A program made the translations under genes and the position numbers. Shown here one piece after another: positions 12,816 to 20,920 of a stretch of DNA of 35,607 nucleotides (positions are counted from its first letter, which is position 1; every line of letters begins with the position of its first letter). The notes below the pieces were generated by a model, which was not told where the DNA came from, made no database searches, and saw nothing but the letters and a program-made list of their open reading frames with translations. Source of the stretch: an uncultured Actinomycetes bacterium (GTDB lineage Bacteria; Actinomycetota; Acidimicrobiia; Acidimicrobiales; SZUA-35); assembly GCA_902826025.1 (NCBI GenBank), contig CADEDH010000031.1, positions 24,354-59,960 on the forward strand, written 5' to 3'.

Positions 12816-13448
12816 CTACGACCCTGCCTTCTGTTCGCTCGGGGGTGCCTGGCGGGCGGTGAACCAGGCGGGGGTGCCGGCCACCTCGGGCGCCTCGATG
12901 CCACCCAGCCGGTCGGCCGGGATGTGCTGGCGGACCCGCTGCAATGTGCCGTGGTGAGGTATGTCGGTGCGGGCGCCGGAGCGCAGATCGTCCACCAGCT
13001 TGCGCAGCCCGGCGGGGTCGACCCGGTACTCGTAGCGGTAGTTGACCTGGAGGCAGGGGCCTTCGGTGCAGGCGGCGATGCACTCCACGTCTTCCAGCGT
13101 GATCATGCCGTCGGCGGTGGTGCCACCGGGGCGGACGCCGAGCACCTTCTCGGCCTCGTGCAGCAGTTCCTCGCCCCCGGTGAGCTGGCAGGCGATGTTG
13201 GTGCAGATGTTGAGCAGGTACCGGCCCACCGGCTCCCGCTTGAACATCTCGTAGAACGAGCAGGTGCCGAGCACTTCGGCCGGGGTGATGCCCACCAGCT
13301 CGGCCAGGTGCTCCATGGCGTCGTCGGCCACGTAGCCGTCCTGCTCCTGGGCCAGGTGCAGCAACGGGATCAGGGCCGACTTCGGGCGGGGGTAGCGGCT
13401 GATGATCTCGCTGGCGAGCAGCTCGTTTTCAGGGGTCAGCCGACTCAT
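12816..13448 (-). CDS. nuoE: NADH-quinone oxidoreductase subunit E (NuoE)
   Basis: This is a thioredoxin-fold subunit holding the 2Fe-2S cluster N1a beside the flavin of NuoF. In the 210-aa product the ligands appear as CTNIAC and, about 40 residues later, CIAAC, the usual C-x4-C plus C-x3-C pattern. The N-terminal helical domain contains the family sequence GYVADDAMEHLAELVGITPA. The last 40 residues extend beyond the thioredoxin fold, are rich in Ala and Pro, and have no evident motif. The ATG at 13448 overlaps the nuoD stop by four bases. Confidence 0.96.
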   Translation of the reverse strand: MSRLTPENELLASEIISRYPRPKSALIPLLHLAQEQDGYVADDAMEHLAELVGITPAEVLGTCSFYEMFKREPVGRYLLNICTNIACQLTGGEELLHEAEKVLGVRPGGTTADGMITLEDVECIAACTEGPCLQVNYRYEYRVDPAGLRKLVDDLRSGARTDIPHHGTLQRVRQHIPADRLGGIEAPEVAGTPAWFTARQAPPSEQKAGS

Positions 13449-14869
13449 CGGTCAACCTCCCCGAGCACGGGATCCACGGAGGCGATCACGGCCACGGCAT
13501 CGGCCAGGAAGCCCTCGTCCATCATGTGTGGCATCGTCTGCAGGTTCACGAAGCTCGGCCCTCGGATGTGCATGCGGTACGGCTTGGGCCCCCCGTCGGA
13601 AACGAGATAGCACCCCAGCTCGCCCCGGGGCGACTCCACAGCCACGTAGACCTCGCCCTCGGGCACCTTGAAGCCCTCGGTGAAGATCTTGAAGTGGTGG
13701 ATCAGGGCCTCCATCGACTCATCGATCCGGGCCCGGGGCGGGGGTGTGACCTTGGTGTCGGCCGAGCGGTAGTCACCCGACGGCATCCGTTCCACGATCT
13801 GGCGGACGATCCGGATCGACTCCCGGATCTCGTTGAGGCGGATGGCGTAGCGGTCGAAGGCGTCGCCGTAGGAACCGACGAGCACGTCGAAGTCGACCTC
13901 GTCGTAGGCCAGGTACGGCATGTCCCGCCGCAGGTCCCAGCTGATGCCGGTGGAGCGCAGGATGGGGCCGGTGGCCGACAGGGCGACCGCCTCGGCCTGG
14001 GAGATCACGCCTACGCCCTGGAGCCGGTCACGCCAGATGGGCTGGCCGGTCATGAGGATGTCGTACTCCTCCAGCCGGGGCGGGAGGAGATCCATCAAAT
14101 CGAGGACGTCGCGCCGCCAGCCGTCGGGCAGGTCGGCCGCCACCCCGCCGGGCCGGATGTAGTTGTGGTTCATCCGCAGGCCCGTGACCTTCTGGAAGAA
14201 GCGGAGCACGACCTCCCGTTCCCGCCAGCCGTAGATCATCATCGACACGGCGCCGATGTCCATACCGCCGGTGGCCATCGACAACAGGTGCGACGAGATC
14301 CGGTTCAGCTCGCACATGAGCATCCGGATCCAGACGGCCCGGGGCGGGACCTCGAGGCCCAGCAACTGCTCGGTGGCCATCGAGAACACCAGCTCGTTGA
14401 AGAACGGGGAGGCGTAATCCATCCGGGTGACGTTGGTGGGCCCCTGGAGGAAGGTGAGGCTCTCCGCCGTCTTCTCCATGCCGGTGTGGAGGTAGCCGAT
14501 GATCGGCTTGGACCGCAGCACGGTCTCGCCGTCGAGCTCCAGCATCAGGCGCAGCACACCGTGGGTGGAGGGGTGGACGGGGCCCATGTTGACCAGCATG
14601 GTCTGGTCGTTCTCGCCCCCGATGAGCGGGCCGTCGATGTCGGCCGCCGCCTGCACTTCGCTCATGCGCAGCACCGCCCCGCGGCGGGGCAGGAGGTGGA
14701 GCTGGCCCGAGCCGTCGTCTTCGGGCTCGGGGCCGAAGTCGGCCGGGACAGTCTCGGTGGACCCGGCACCGGCGGCAGCGATCTCGGATGGGGCGGCAGC
14801 GCTGTCGACACCGGTGGTGTCGTCGCCGGTCTGTTGCTCGGGCGAGGCGGAGTCTTCGGTTACGGTCAT
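13445..14869 (-). CDS. nuoD: NADH-quinone oxidoreductase subunit D (NuoD)
   Basis: This quinone-site subunit of complex I is related to the large subunit of NiFe hydrogenases. The core is unmistakable: GPVHPSTHGVLRLMLELDGE, then GYLHTGMEKTAESL, then the C-terminal ESPRGELGCYLVSDG. The ATG at 14869 gives 474 aa, with a 68-residue Ala/Ser/Glu/Asp-rich N-terminal extension. An internal ATG at 14665 (MSEVQAAADIDG) would give 406 aa, nearer the family norm. Neither has a clear ribosome binding site. I keep the longer form because the extension shows normal codon bias, but the start is uncertain. A 62-base gap separates it from nuoC. Confidence 0.93.
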   Translation of the reverse strand: MTVTEDSASPEQQTGDDTTGVDSAAAPSEIAAAGAGSTETVPADFGPEPEDDGSGQLHLLPRRGAVLRMSEVQAAADIDGPLIGGENDQTMLVNMGPVHPSTHGVLRLMLELDGETVLRSKPIIGYLHTGMEKTAESLTFLQGPTNVTRMDYASPFFNELVFSMATEQLLGLEVPPRAVWIRMLMCELNRISSHLLSMATGGMDIGAVSMMIYGWREREVVLRFFQKVTGLRMNHNYIRPGGVAADLPDGWRRDVLDLMDLLPPRLEEYDILMTGQPIWRDRLQGVGVISQAEAVALSATGPILRSTGISWDLRRDMPYLAYDEVDFDVLVGSYGDAFDRYAIRLNEIRESIRIVRQIVERMPSGDYRSADTKVTPPPRARIDESMEALIHHFKIFTEGFKVPEGEVYVAVESPRGELGCYLVSDGGPKPYRMHIRGPSFVNLQTMPHMMDEGFLADAVAVIASVDPVLGEVDR

Positions 14870-14931
14870 GGCGGATCTGCTCGTTGCGGGGCCGGGGGAG
14901 CCGCTCGGGAGGCGAGCGTGCTCGGGGTGGT

Positions 14932-15471
14932 TCAGCGGTGGGTGTTGGCGCTCGGGGCCTTGAACTGGACGGGGATGGCCCCGATGCCGAAGTCCTTGCG
15001 CAGCGGGTGGCCTTCCCAGGTCTCGGGCATCAGTATCCGCGACAGGTCGGGATGACCCACGAAGGTGATACCGACGAGGTCGTAGACCTCGCGTTCCAGG
15101 AAGTCGGTGCCGGGGTAAATGACGTAGAGCGAAGCGATCGAGGGATCGGAGGCCGGCACCTGCACCCGGGCCCGTAGGCGCTCCCGGCGCAGGTGCGACA
15201 CGAACGAGGCCACCACCTCGAACCGCTCCGGCTCCACGCCGGCGGGGAGGTCGCGGTCGGCGTGGTGTGTGAGGTAGTCGACCGCAGTGACGTCGACGCA
15301 CATGTTCCAGCCGTCGGCCAGCAGCGCCTTCGCCGTGGCCAGCCATTCCTCACGCGTCGGGTGGATCACCCGCTGGCCACGGGACCAGCTGACGAGGGCG
15401 CCGTACGCGGTTTCGGGCTCGGGCTCCGGCTCGGGAGCCTCGGCCTCGTTCTCGGCGGCGGTGTCGGTCAT
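14932..15471 (-). CDS. nuoC: NADH-quinone oxidoreductase subunit C (NuoC)
   Basis: This is the 30-kDa structural subunit of the peripheral arm, next to NuoD and the quinone site, 179 aa. It carries the family signature [20 protein letters not shown] and then [15 protein letters not shown] at the C-terminal end. Residues 3-22 are a run of Glu, Pro and Ala that looks disordered. The gene is separate from nuoD, unlike the enterobacterial nuoCD fusion. The ATG at 15471 overlaps the nuoB stop by four bases. Confidence 0.95.
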   Translation of the reverse strand: MTDTAAENEAEAPEPEPEPETAYGALVSWSRGQRVIHPTREEWLATAKALLADGWNMCVDVTAVDYLTHHADRDLPAGVEPERFEVVASFVSHLRRERLRARVQVPASDPSIASLYVIYPGTDFLEREVYDLVGITFVGHPDLSRILMPETWEGHPLRKDFGIGAIPVQFKAPSANTHR

Positions 15472-16058
15472 CGGTGGCGGCCGATCGTGGTGAGCTGCGG
15501 GGCCCCCTGGCCGTCGCGCTGCTCGATCGTGATGCTGGCCCCGGCGCCGGTGGCCGAGCGCCGCTGCAGCAACTCACCCGACTCGATCTTGGCGTGGAGG
15601 GTGGTGATGGCGTGCAACAGGGTCTCGGGACCGGGCGGGCAGCCCGGGGCGTACACATCGACCGGGACGACCTGATCGACGCCCTGCACGATGGCGTAGT
15701 TGTTGAACATCCCGCCGCTGGAGGCGCAGACCCCCATGGAGATGACCCACTTCGGTTCCATCATCTGGTCGTAGATCTGGCGGAGGACGGGGGCCATCTT
15801 CTGGCTCACCCGGCCGGCCACGATCATCACGTCGGCCTGGCGGGGGGAGGCCCGGAAGACCTCCATGCCGAGGCGGGCGATGTCGTAGTGGGAGCCGCCG
15901 GTGGCCATCATCTCGATGGCGCAGCAGGCCAGGCCGAACGACGCCGGCCACGACGACCGGGCCCGGGACCACTGGACCAGCTTCTCCAGCGGAGCGGTGA
16001 GCACATTGTGCTCGAGGCCCTCGAAGCCCCGATCCTGCACGTTGCGGATGAGGCCCAT
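15468..16058 (-). CDS. nuoB: NADH-quinone oxidoreductase subunit B (NuoB)
   Basis: This subunit binds cluster N2, the last electron carrier before quinone. The N2 ligands are visible as the tandem cysteines in [11 protein letters not shown], the Cys of MGVCASSGG, and the Cys of [10 protein letters not shown]. The product is 196 aa, within the normal range. The ATG at 16058 overlaps the nuoA stop by one base. The short C-terminal tail after LLQRRSATG is polar and variable in this family. Confidence 0.97.
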   Translation of the reverse strand: MGLIRNVQDRGFEGLEHNVLTAPLEKLVQWSRARSSWPASFGLACCAIEMMATGGSHYDIARLGMEVFRASPRQADVMIVAGRVSQKMAPVLRQIYDQMMEPKWVISMGVCASSGGMFNNYAIVQGVDQVVPVDVYAPGCPPGPETLLHAITTLHAKIESGELLQRRSATGAGASITIEQRDGQGAPQLTTIGRHR

Positions 16059-16561
16059 CAGGCCGCCACCCCACTGCCCGCTTCCTCCGCCGCCACGCCG
16101 GCGTCGAGCACGGTGACCGTGCGCCCGTCCTGGCCCACGCGGCGCACGGTGCTGGCCGTGGTGCGGTCGGCCGACCGCATCGGGTCTTGGCGACGGGAGA
16201 CCTGCAGCGGCCCCCAGTCGAGGGCGCCCTTGGAGATCAGGTACACGAAGGACTCGAACACCAGGGCCGAGAAGATCAGGACCGACACCAGGCCGAACAG
16301 GCCCAGCTCCTGGTAGTTCACGGCCCACGGGTAGAGGAACACGATCTCGATGTCGAAGATCACGAACAGCATGGCCACGAGGTAGAAGCGCACCGGGAAC
16401 CGCTCGGGCAGGTCCCGCCCGGGGGTGATGCCGCACTCGTAGGGGGCCAGCTTCTCCGCCGTCGGATTACGGGGGGCGAAGATCTTCGATGCGACGAAGC
16501 TCAGCCCTGCGAACAACCCGGCCAGGACGAGCAGTGCCAGAACCGGTAGGTACTGGGCCAT
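16058..16561 (-). CDS. nuoA: NADH-quinone oxidoreductase subunit A (NuoA)
   Basis: This is a three-helix membrane subunit near the quinone chamber. Family features are PYECGI in the first loop and [20 protein letters not shown] spanning helix 2. The product is 167 aa against a usual 115-130. The extra 45 residues after [12 protein letters not shown] are polar and probably cytoplasmic. The ATG at 16561 has a strong ribosome binding site (GGAGG, five bases upstream). The 64-base gap to the preceding 345-aa gene contains a 7-bp hairpin but no T tract, so read-through from the bc genes is likely. Confidence 0.95.
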   Translation of the reverse strand: MAQYLPVLALLVLAGLFAGLSFVASKIFAPRNPTAEKLAPYECGITPGRDLPERFPVRFYLVAMLFVIFDIEIVFLYPWAVNYQELGLFGLVSVLIFSALVFESFVYLISKGALDWGPLQVSRRQDPMRSADRTTASTVRRVGQDGRTVTVLDAGVAAEEAGSGVAA

Positions 16562-16591
16562 CGTGTCCTCCTCTCGTGTGGTGTTGGGGAA

Positions 16592-16611
16592 CCGGCGGCC
16601 GTGACCGCCGG
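16592..16611 (-). other. Hairpin between bc genes and nuoA
   Basis: CCGGCGG at 16592-16598 pairs perfectly with CCGCCGG at 16605-16611 around a six-base loop. It lies between the stop of the 345-aa membrane gene and the nuoA ribosome binding site. In the mRNA sense no T run follows (TTCCCC), so it does not look like an efficient intrinsic terminator. It could be a processing or stability element that sets different amounts of bc and nuo message; that role is inference. Confidence 0.45.
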
Positions 16612-16625
16612 CTCCTGCCCCGGCG

Positions 16626-17663
16626 CTAGGCCGCGGCTCGAACGCTTTCTTCCCGCTTGTCCCGTAGGTGCAGGTTCCAGGCCAGGATCGCGAAGATCAG
16701 ACCGGTGAACACCGAGAACATAGCCGGCGTGAAGCGCAATCCGCTGAAAAGCGCCGGCACGGGGCCACCGCGATCGCGCTCCATGATCACGCTCACCAAC
16801 GGCGCCTCGGTGTCGGCGGCGGCCACCGGCGGGGGCTGGCCGGGCAGCGCGGCCTGAGCCTGGGCTGCCCGCACCTGCATGACGATGTACTCCCCCCGGA
16901 AGTAGGGGTGGAGAATCGTCTCGTTCAGCGTGTGCGCCACACGCCGGACAATCCCGGGGTTCTCCGCCAGGACCGGCTTACCGTCGCGGATGAACGCCCC
17001 GAAGCGCTCGGGCACGTAGCCGCCGGTCTCGAACACGCCCTCCTCGATGAGGAAGGCGTCGACCGAAGCCTGGGCCTCACCCCGGATCGGATCCGACGCC
17101 TCGAGGTAGCGCCAGTCGGCCAGGTCCCGGCCGCGTGACGCCACCAGCGCCGCCTCCTGGGCCACATCGGGGTCGGGAATGTCGGCCACGGTGGCCGACT
17201 CCGCCAATTCGGCGGCCGCCTTCTCACGGGTGGCGTCGTCGGTGATCCGCTCCAGGACGGCCTCGTTGTCGATCCCGAGCGAGCCGAGACCGTTGGGAGG
17301 GAGGCCGTTCTCGGCGTCCACCAGTCTCTCAGCCTCGGTCACCTGGGAGAACAGCAGCCCGTCGTCGCCCTCGGCGGCGTCATCGACGTTGATCTCCACC
17401 AGATGCCAGGTGGGGGCTTGGCCGGCCCAGCCGATGCCGTAGATCGTCCACACGATCCCCATCAGGAACATCCAGCCGAACAGGCCGGCCAGAGAGATGA
17501 GGAAACCCTTCCGGGTGCCGGTGTTGGTGGCGACGATGAGGTATGTGCCACCGATCAGCACCGCCACGGCGGTGAGAACGCTGAGCAGGCCCCGAAAGAA
17601 GGGGTCGAACCCCATGCCCTCCAGGAAGGCCAACGTGGTGGTCATCGCAGTGATGCTGGCCAT
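16626..17663 (-). CDS. Membrane protein of unknown function between bc complex and nuo
   Basis: I do not recognise this family. The 345-aa product has two close N-terminal helices (about residues 22-44 and 51-77). A polar domain of about 230 residues follows, probably outside the membrane, and then one C-terminal helix (about 310-330) with a basic end. The middle domain contains no CxxCH heme motif, no iron-sulfur motif and no catalytic signature, and is rich in Ala, Glu and Asp. The ATG at 17663 overlaps the diheme cytochrome stop by one base (TGATG). A GTG just before it (17666) is an alternative start. Its place inside the bc/complex I gene series suggests an accessory subunit or assembly factor of the bc complex. 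Confidence 0.85.
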   Translation of the reverse strand: MASITAMTTTLAFLEGMGFDPFFRGLLSVLTAVAVLIGGTYLIVATNTGTRKGFLISLAGLFGWMFLMGIVWTIYGIGWAGQAPTWHLVEINVDDAAEGDDGLLFSQVTEAERLVDAENGLPPNGLGSLGIDNEAVLERITDDATREKAAAELAESATVADIPDPDVAQEAALVASRGRDLADWRYLEASDPIRGEAQASVDAFLIEEGVFETGGYVPERFGAFIRDGKPVLAENPGIVRRVAHTLNETILHPYFRGEYIVMQVRAAQAQAALPGQPPPVAAADTEAPLVSVIMERDRGGPVPALFSGLRFTPAMFSVFTGLIFAILAWNLHLRDKREESVRAAA

Positions 17664-19210
17664 CACAGCCCCCGCTCGTAGTCGATAACGGCCTGGATGT
17701 AGTCGGGCGGCAGGCTGCCCCCGAAGCCGGGCATGAGGCCAGCGGCGCTCTGACCGCCCCGCCCGTAGCCCTTACCGGCCACGGCGCCCGTATAGACGAA
17801 CTCGTAGTGGGCGTCGCTCGTCCGCTCCGGCATCTCGACGACATCGCACTGGGAGGCCAGCCGACCGTCGCCCAGTGTGATCACCTGACCGCCGACATCG
17901 GCCGGCGTCAGCTCCGGTGGGTCTTCGAACGTCCCACTCCCGTCGGTCTTGAGGGCCGGGGTGATCTCGGGGTCGAAGGGATAGGCGTCGCCCGTGGGCG
18001 GCTGCCACAGCTTCGAGACGAAGTCACACGAGGCCAAGTCGCCGCCGGCGTCGGGGATGCCGGGGGCGCTCACGCCCTCGTCGAGGATCAGATACCGCTC
18101 GCCGTCGGCGTCGACCGGCACACCGGTGTCGTCGAGGCGGATCTTGTCGCCGTCGGCCGACTCGATGTAGGAGCCGTCGTTGTCGGCCAGGCCACCGGCC
18201 GGCATCCAGTTGCCGTTGGAGTCCTTCCAGGTGTCATCGGGGAAGCGGGCCTTGGTGCGGCCACCACAGAGGTTGAAGCCGATACCCGACGGGTTACCGC
18301 CACCGCAGCCCTCGATGCCTTCCTCGAGCACGTTGTCGAGCCCGACCGACCAGCCGGCGGTGTGGCAGCGGGCGCAGCTCAGCGAGCCGCCTTCGAAGCC
18401 GCTGACGAGCCCGAGGTTGAACACCGCCTCGCCCACGGTCTGGAACTCGCCATCCTGGATGGAGCGGTCGACCTCAGCCCGAATCGCCGCCTCCCGGGTC
18501 TCGGCCGCCTCCTGGGCGGCGAGGGACTCCGGATCATCGTCGAGGGCCGGATCGCCCGCCTCCTGAATGGCCAAGGGATCGAGGCTCTGCACCTGCAAGG
18601 TGCGAAGGTAGATGATCACGTTGTTGACTGCCTGCTCGGTGAGCGGACCGCCACCGGGCGTGCCCCACGCCGCCATGGGCGAGCCGGGCCGGCCGTAGTT
18701 GAGGATGTAGCGGACCTCGTCTTCGGAGTAGCGCAGCAGCACGTTGTTCAGAGCCGGCGCCTTCCAGCTGACGTTGGCCAGGAACTGGCCGTCGGCGTCC
18801 TGCAGCACGTAGGCCGCGCCGCCGCCCGCGCCGCCGGCGGCGTGGCAGTTCACGCACTGGGCGTCGACGGTGTAGGTGTTCGCCCCCCGCACCTCGAACG
18901 AGAGGTTGTAGGCGTCCACCGCACCGTCCTGGCGGCCCGGCTCGGCCAACCAGTAGACGGGAAGACCGACGGCCAACAGCGCCAGCATGCCGAGGGCGAA
19001 CGTGAGGGCCCGGTCGAGTTTGGGGCCTTCGAGCTCCTCGTCGGTCAGGTAGGGCTTGCGGTTGGGGGCCAGCTCGATCTCGGAACCGAGCTCGGGCTTG
19101 GCCGACCGGATGTTCCGGACGAACATCAGCACGAAGCCGACGAACGTGAGGGCGCCGACGGTCAGGCCGATGGCGCGGAAATCAGCGGCGAGGATGGCAG
19201 TGCTGATCAT
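17663..19210 (-). CDS. Membrane-anchored diheme cytochrome c of the bc complex
   Basis: This is probably the c-type cytochrome subunit that receives electrons from the Rieske protein. The 515-aa product has two N-terminal helices (about residues 12-31 and 66-86), followed by two c-type domains. The heme motifs are CVNCH (119-123) and CARCH (279-283). PGSPMAAWG and LMPGFGGSLP supply candidate Met axial ligands for the first and second heme. The second domain carries a roughly 150-residue Asp/Gly-rich insertion between its heme motif and the Met segment. It also contains extra Cys residues (in GCGGG, NLCGG, LASCD, ASQCD) that might form disulfides. The start overlaps the Rieske stop by one base. 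Heliobacterial bc complexes also use a diheme c subunit, but homology to that protein is not shown here. Confidence 0.88.
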   Translation of the reverse strand: MISTAILAADFRAIGLTVGALTFVGFVLMFVRNIRSAKPELGSEIELAPNRKPYLTDEELEGPKLDRALTFALGMLALLAVGLPVYWLAEPGRQDGAVDAYNLSFEVRGANTYTVDAQCVNCHAAGGAGGGAAYVLQDADGQFLANVSWKAPALNNVLLRYSEDEVRYILNYGRPGSPMAAWGTPGGGPLTEQAVNNVIIYLRTLQVQSLDPLAIQEAGDPALDDDPESLAAQEAAETREAAIRAEVDRSIQDGEFQTVGEAVFNLGLVSGFEGGSLSCARCHTAGWSVGLDNVLEEGIEGCGGGNPSGIGFNLCGGRTKARFPDDTWKDSNGNWMPAGGLADNDGSYIESADGDKIRLDDTGVPVDADGERYLILDEGVSAPGIPDAGGDLASCDFVSKLWQPPTGDAYPFDPEITPALKTDGSGTFEDPPELTPADVGGQVITLGDGRLASQCDVVEMPERTSDAHYEFVYTGAVAGKGYGRGGQSAAGLMPGFGGSLPPDYIQAVIDYERGL

Positions 19211-20082
19211 CAGTGGCCTCCGCCCCCGGCGCCGATGCAGTTCGGACCCTCGGCCTCCTGGCCGGTGGTGTTGGTGCCGATGGCGGGGCCCTGGATGACC
19301 ACGCCGGTGTCGACGACCAGGTCATTGCCCGACGTCACTTCCATCGGGAAGCGGTCCATACCCCGGGGGGCGGGGCCGCCCTTCTTCTCCCCCACCCGGT
19401 TGTACTTCGAGCCGTGGCACGGGCATTCGAACCACTGTGAGGTGAGGCACTGCGGAACCCGGCAACCCAGATGGGGGCAGGTCTGGTAGAGGGCCGAGAC
19501 GCCGGCCTGCAGACCCTGCTCCACCTGCGAGTAGAAGGTGTACTGCTGGGCCGCCTTGGCCAGGGCCGCCTCGGGGTACTCGGTGACCCACATGCGGCCC
19601 TCGGGGACGTAGAAGAAGCCGTTGCCGGCCTTGATGGCGGCCTTGATGTCGTCGATCTTGCCCACGTTGACCTTGGAGCCGAACCCGCCTCCGGGCGGCG
19701 GCCACAGGAAGCCCAGGCAGGCGGCGCCGAAGGCGCTGAGGCCGAGACCGAAGGTGGTGATGATGCCCCGGTTGAGGAACTGGCGCCGGGTGACACCCAG
19801 CGTCTCGGGGTCGGGCGGGACCCAGACCACAGGGGGGCTCGAGTCAGCAGCGGGGACGACGGCCCCGGCCCGGGCGGCCAGCTCGACCTCGCGACCGGTG
19901 GCGACGCCGGGGGTGGCGGCGCCGACGCCGACCGTCTCTTTGTCTCGCGAGCGGTCGCGCTTCACCGCCTCGCCCGAGAGTTGACCAATCGCGCTGGACG
20001 TGTCGGCCCGGCGGAACGACGCACCGAGTAGCACCAGGCCGAGGATGGCCAGGAGCACGATGCCGATGATGAAGGGGTTCAT
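19210..20082 (-). CDS. qcrA: Rieske iron-sulfur subunit of the bc complex
   Basis: This is the Rieske 2Fe-2S protein that takes one electron from quinol and passes it to cytochrome c. The cluster-binding loops are CPHLGC (residues 202-207) and CPCHGSKYN (220-228), both complete. The 290-aa product has a first helix at about residues 4-21. A second helix follows TRRQFLNRG (about 98-106), a twin-arginine-like motif, and is the usual Rieske anchor. The linker between the helices is polar and contains VWVPPDPETLGVTRRQFLNR-type sequence typical of actinobacterial Rieske proteins. The last codons GGA GGC CAC form the ribosome binding site of the diheme cytochrome gene. Confidence 0.94.
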   Translation of the reverse strand: MNPFIIGIVLLAILGLVLLGASFRRADTSSAIGQLSGEAVKRDRSRDKETVGVGAATPGVATGREVELAARAGAVVPAADSSPPVVWVPPDPETLGVTRRQFLNRGIITTFGLGLSAFGAACLGFLWPPPGGGFGSKVNVGKIDDIKAAIKAGNGFFYVPEGRMWVTEYPEAALAKAAQQYTFYSQVEQGLQAGVSALYQTCPHLGCRVPQCLTSQWFECPCHGSKYNRVGEKKGGPAPRGMDRFPMEVTSGNDLVVDTGVVIQGPAIGTNTTGQEAEGPNCIGAGGGGH

Positions 20083-20101
20083 GCCTGTATCCAGCCCTCT
20101 C

Positions 20102-20902
20102 TTACAGGTCGAAGAAGATGCCCGACTGCCACGGGAAGACGAAGTTGAAGCCCGGGCCCCGGAAGAACGATCCGATGATCACGAGTACGGCCCAGAACAT
20201 CAGGAACACCGTGAACACCGACACCGCGAACTTGCGGGCCTCGGGTCGGTTATCGGGGTTCTTGTCGATGTAGGGGGCGAGCATCAGCACGAACAGGCCC
20301 ATGCCGGGGATGGTCACGCCGGCCACCATGGGGTGGAACATCGTGAGCAGCTCCTGCAGGCCCAGGAAGTACCACGGGGCCTTCGACGGGTTCGGCGTGC
20401 GGTTCACGTCGGCCAGCGACAGCAGCGGGGCGTTCACGAAGACCGAGAAGAAGGTGAGGAAAGCCGTGCAGAACAGGGCCGCCCCGAACTCCACGATGAT
20501 CAGGTGGGGCCAGGTGTGGACCTTGTCCAGGGGGGAGGTCTTGATGTCCTGGATCGACCCCGACTTCACCACCGTGAGCAGCCGTTGGGTGTGCCCGGCG
20601 GGGCCGGTCATGGTGGGCAGGGGGCCACTGGCGGTGGCCGCCGCCACGTTGGCTGCGGCGGCGGGAGCCACTGCGGTGGCCGTTCCCCCACCGCCGGCCG
20701 GCTCGTCGCCGCCCCGCTGGCGAGCCGAGCGCGACCGCTCGAGCAGGTGGGCGGGAATCTTGGAGCCGCCGCCACCGCCGTCGGCGGGGGCGCTGGCGCC
20801 GCTGGGCGCGGCGGCCGCCGGCTCGGCCGGGGTGGCGGCCGGTTCGGCCTTCTTCCGGGCCTCTTCGGCCCGCTTGCGGAGATGCTCTGGGATTTCGGTC
20901 AT
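20102..20902 (-). CDS. Cytochrome b subunit IV (C-terminal half of cytochrome b)
   Basis: This is the C-terminal part of cytochrome b as a separate protein, as in b6f and heliobacterial complexes; it completes the quinol-oxidation site. The hydrophobic half (about residues 125-260) has three helices and NPSKAPWYFLGLQELL. The Qo-site PEWY motif thus reads APWY, without the Glu. The first 100 residues are an unusual Ala/Gly/Pro-rich extension carrying two related segments, EIPEHLRKRAEEARKK (3-18) and KIPAHLLERSRSARQR. A similar segment opens the divergent cytochrome c gene. The product is 266 aa against a usual 160 for subunit IV. An 18-base gap separates it from cytochrome b6. Confidence 0.9.
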   Translation of the reverse strand: MTEIPEHLRKRAEEARKKAEPAATPAEPAAAAPSGASAPADGGGGGSKIPAHLLERSRSARQRGGDEPAGGGGTATAVAPAAAANVAAATASGPLPTMTGPAGHTQRLLTVVKSGSIQDIKTSPLDKVHTWPHLIIVEFGAALFCTAFLTFFSVFVNAPLLSLADVNRTPNPSKAPWYFLGLQELLTMFHPMVAGVTIPGMGLFVLMLAPYIDKNPDNRPEARKFAVSVFTVFLMFWAVLVIIGSFFRGPGFNFVFPWQSGIFFDL

Positions 20903-20920
20903 TGATCTGTTCCCGTCGGG

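Noticed and set aside
14680-14697. Perfect GC palindrome inside nuoD (GCCCCGC/GCGGGGC)
   Set aside because: It lies within coding sequence of high GC and shows no associated site; chance palindromes are expected.
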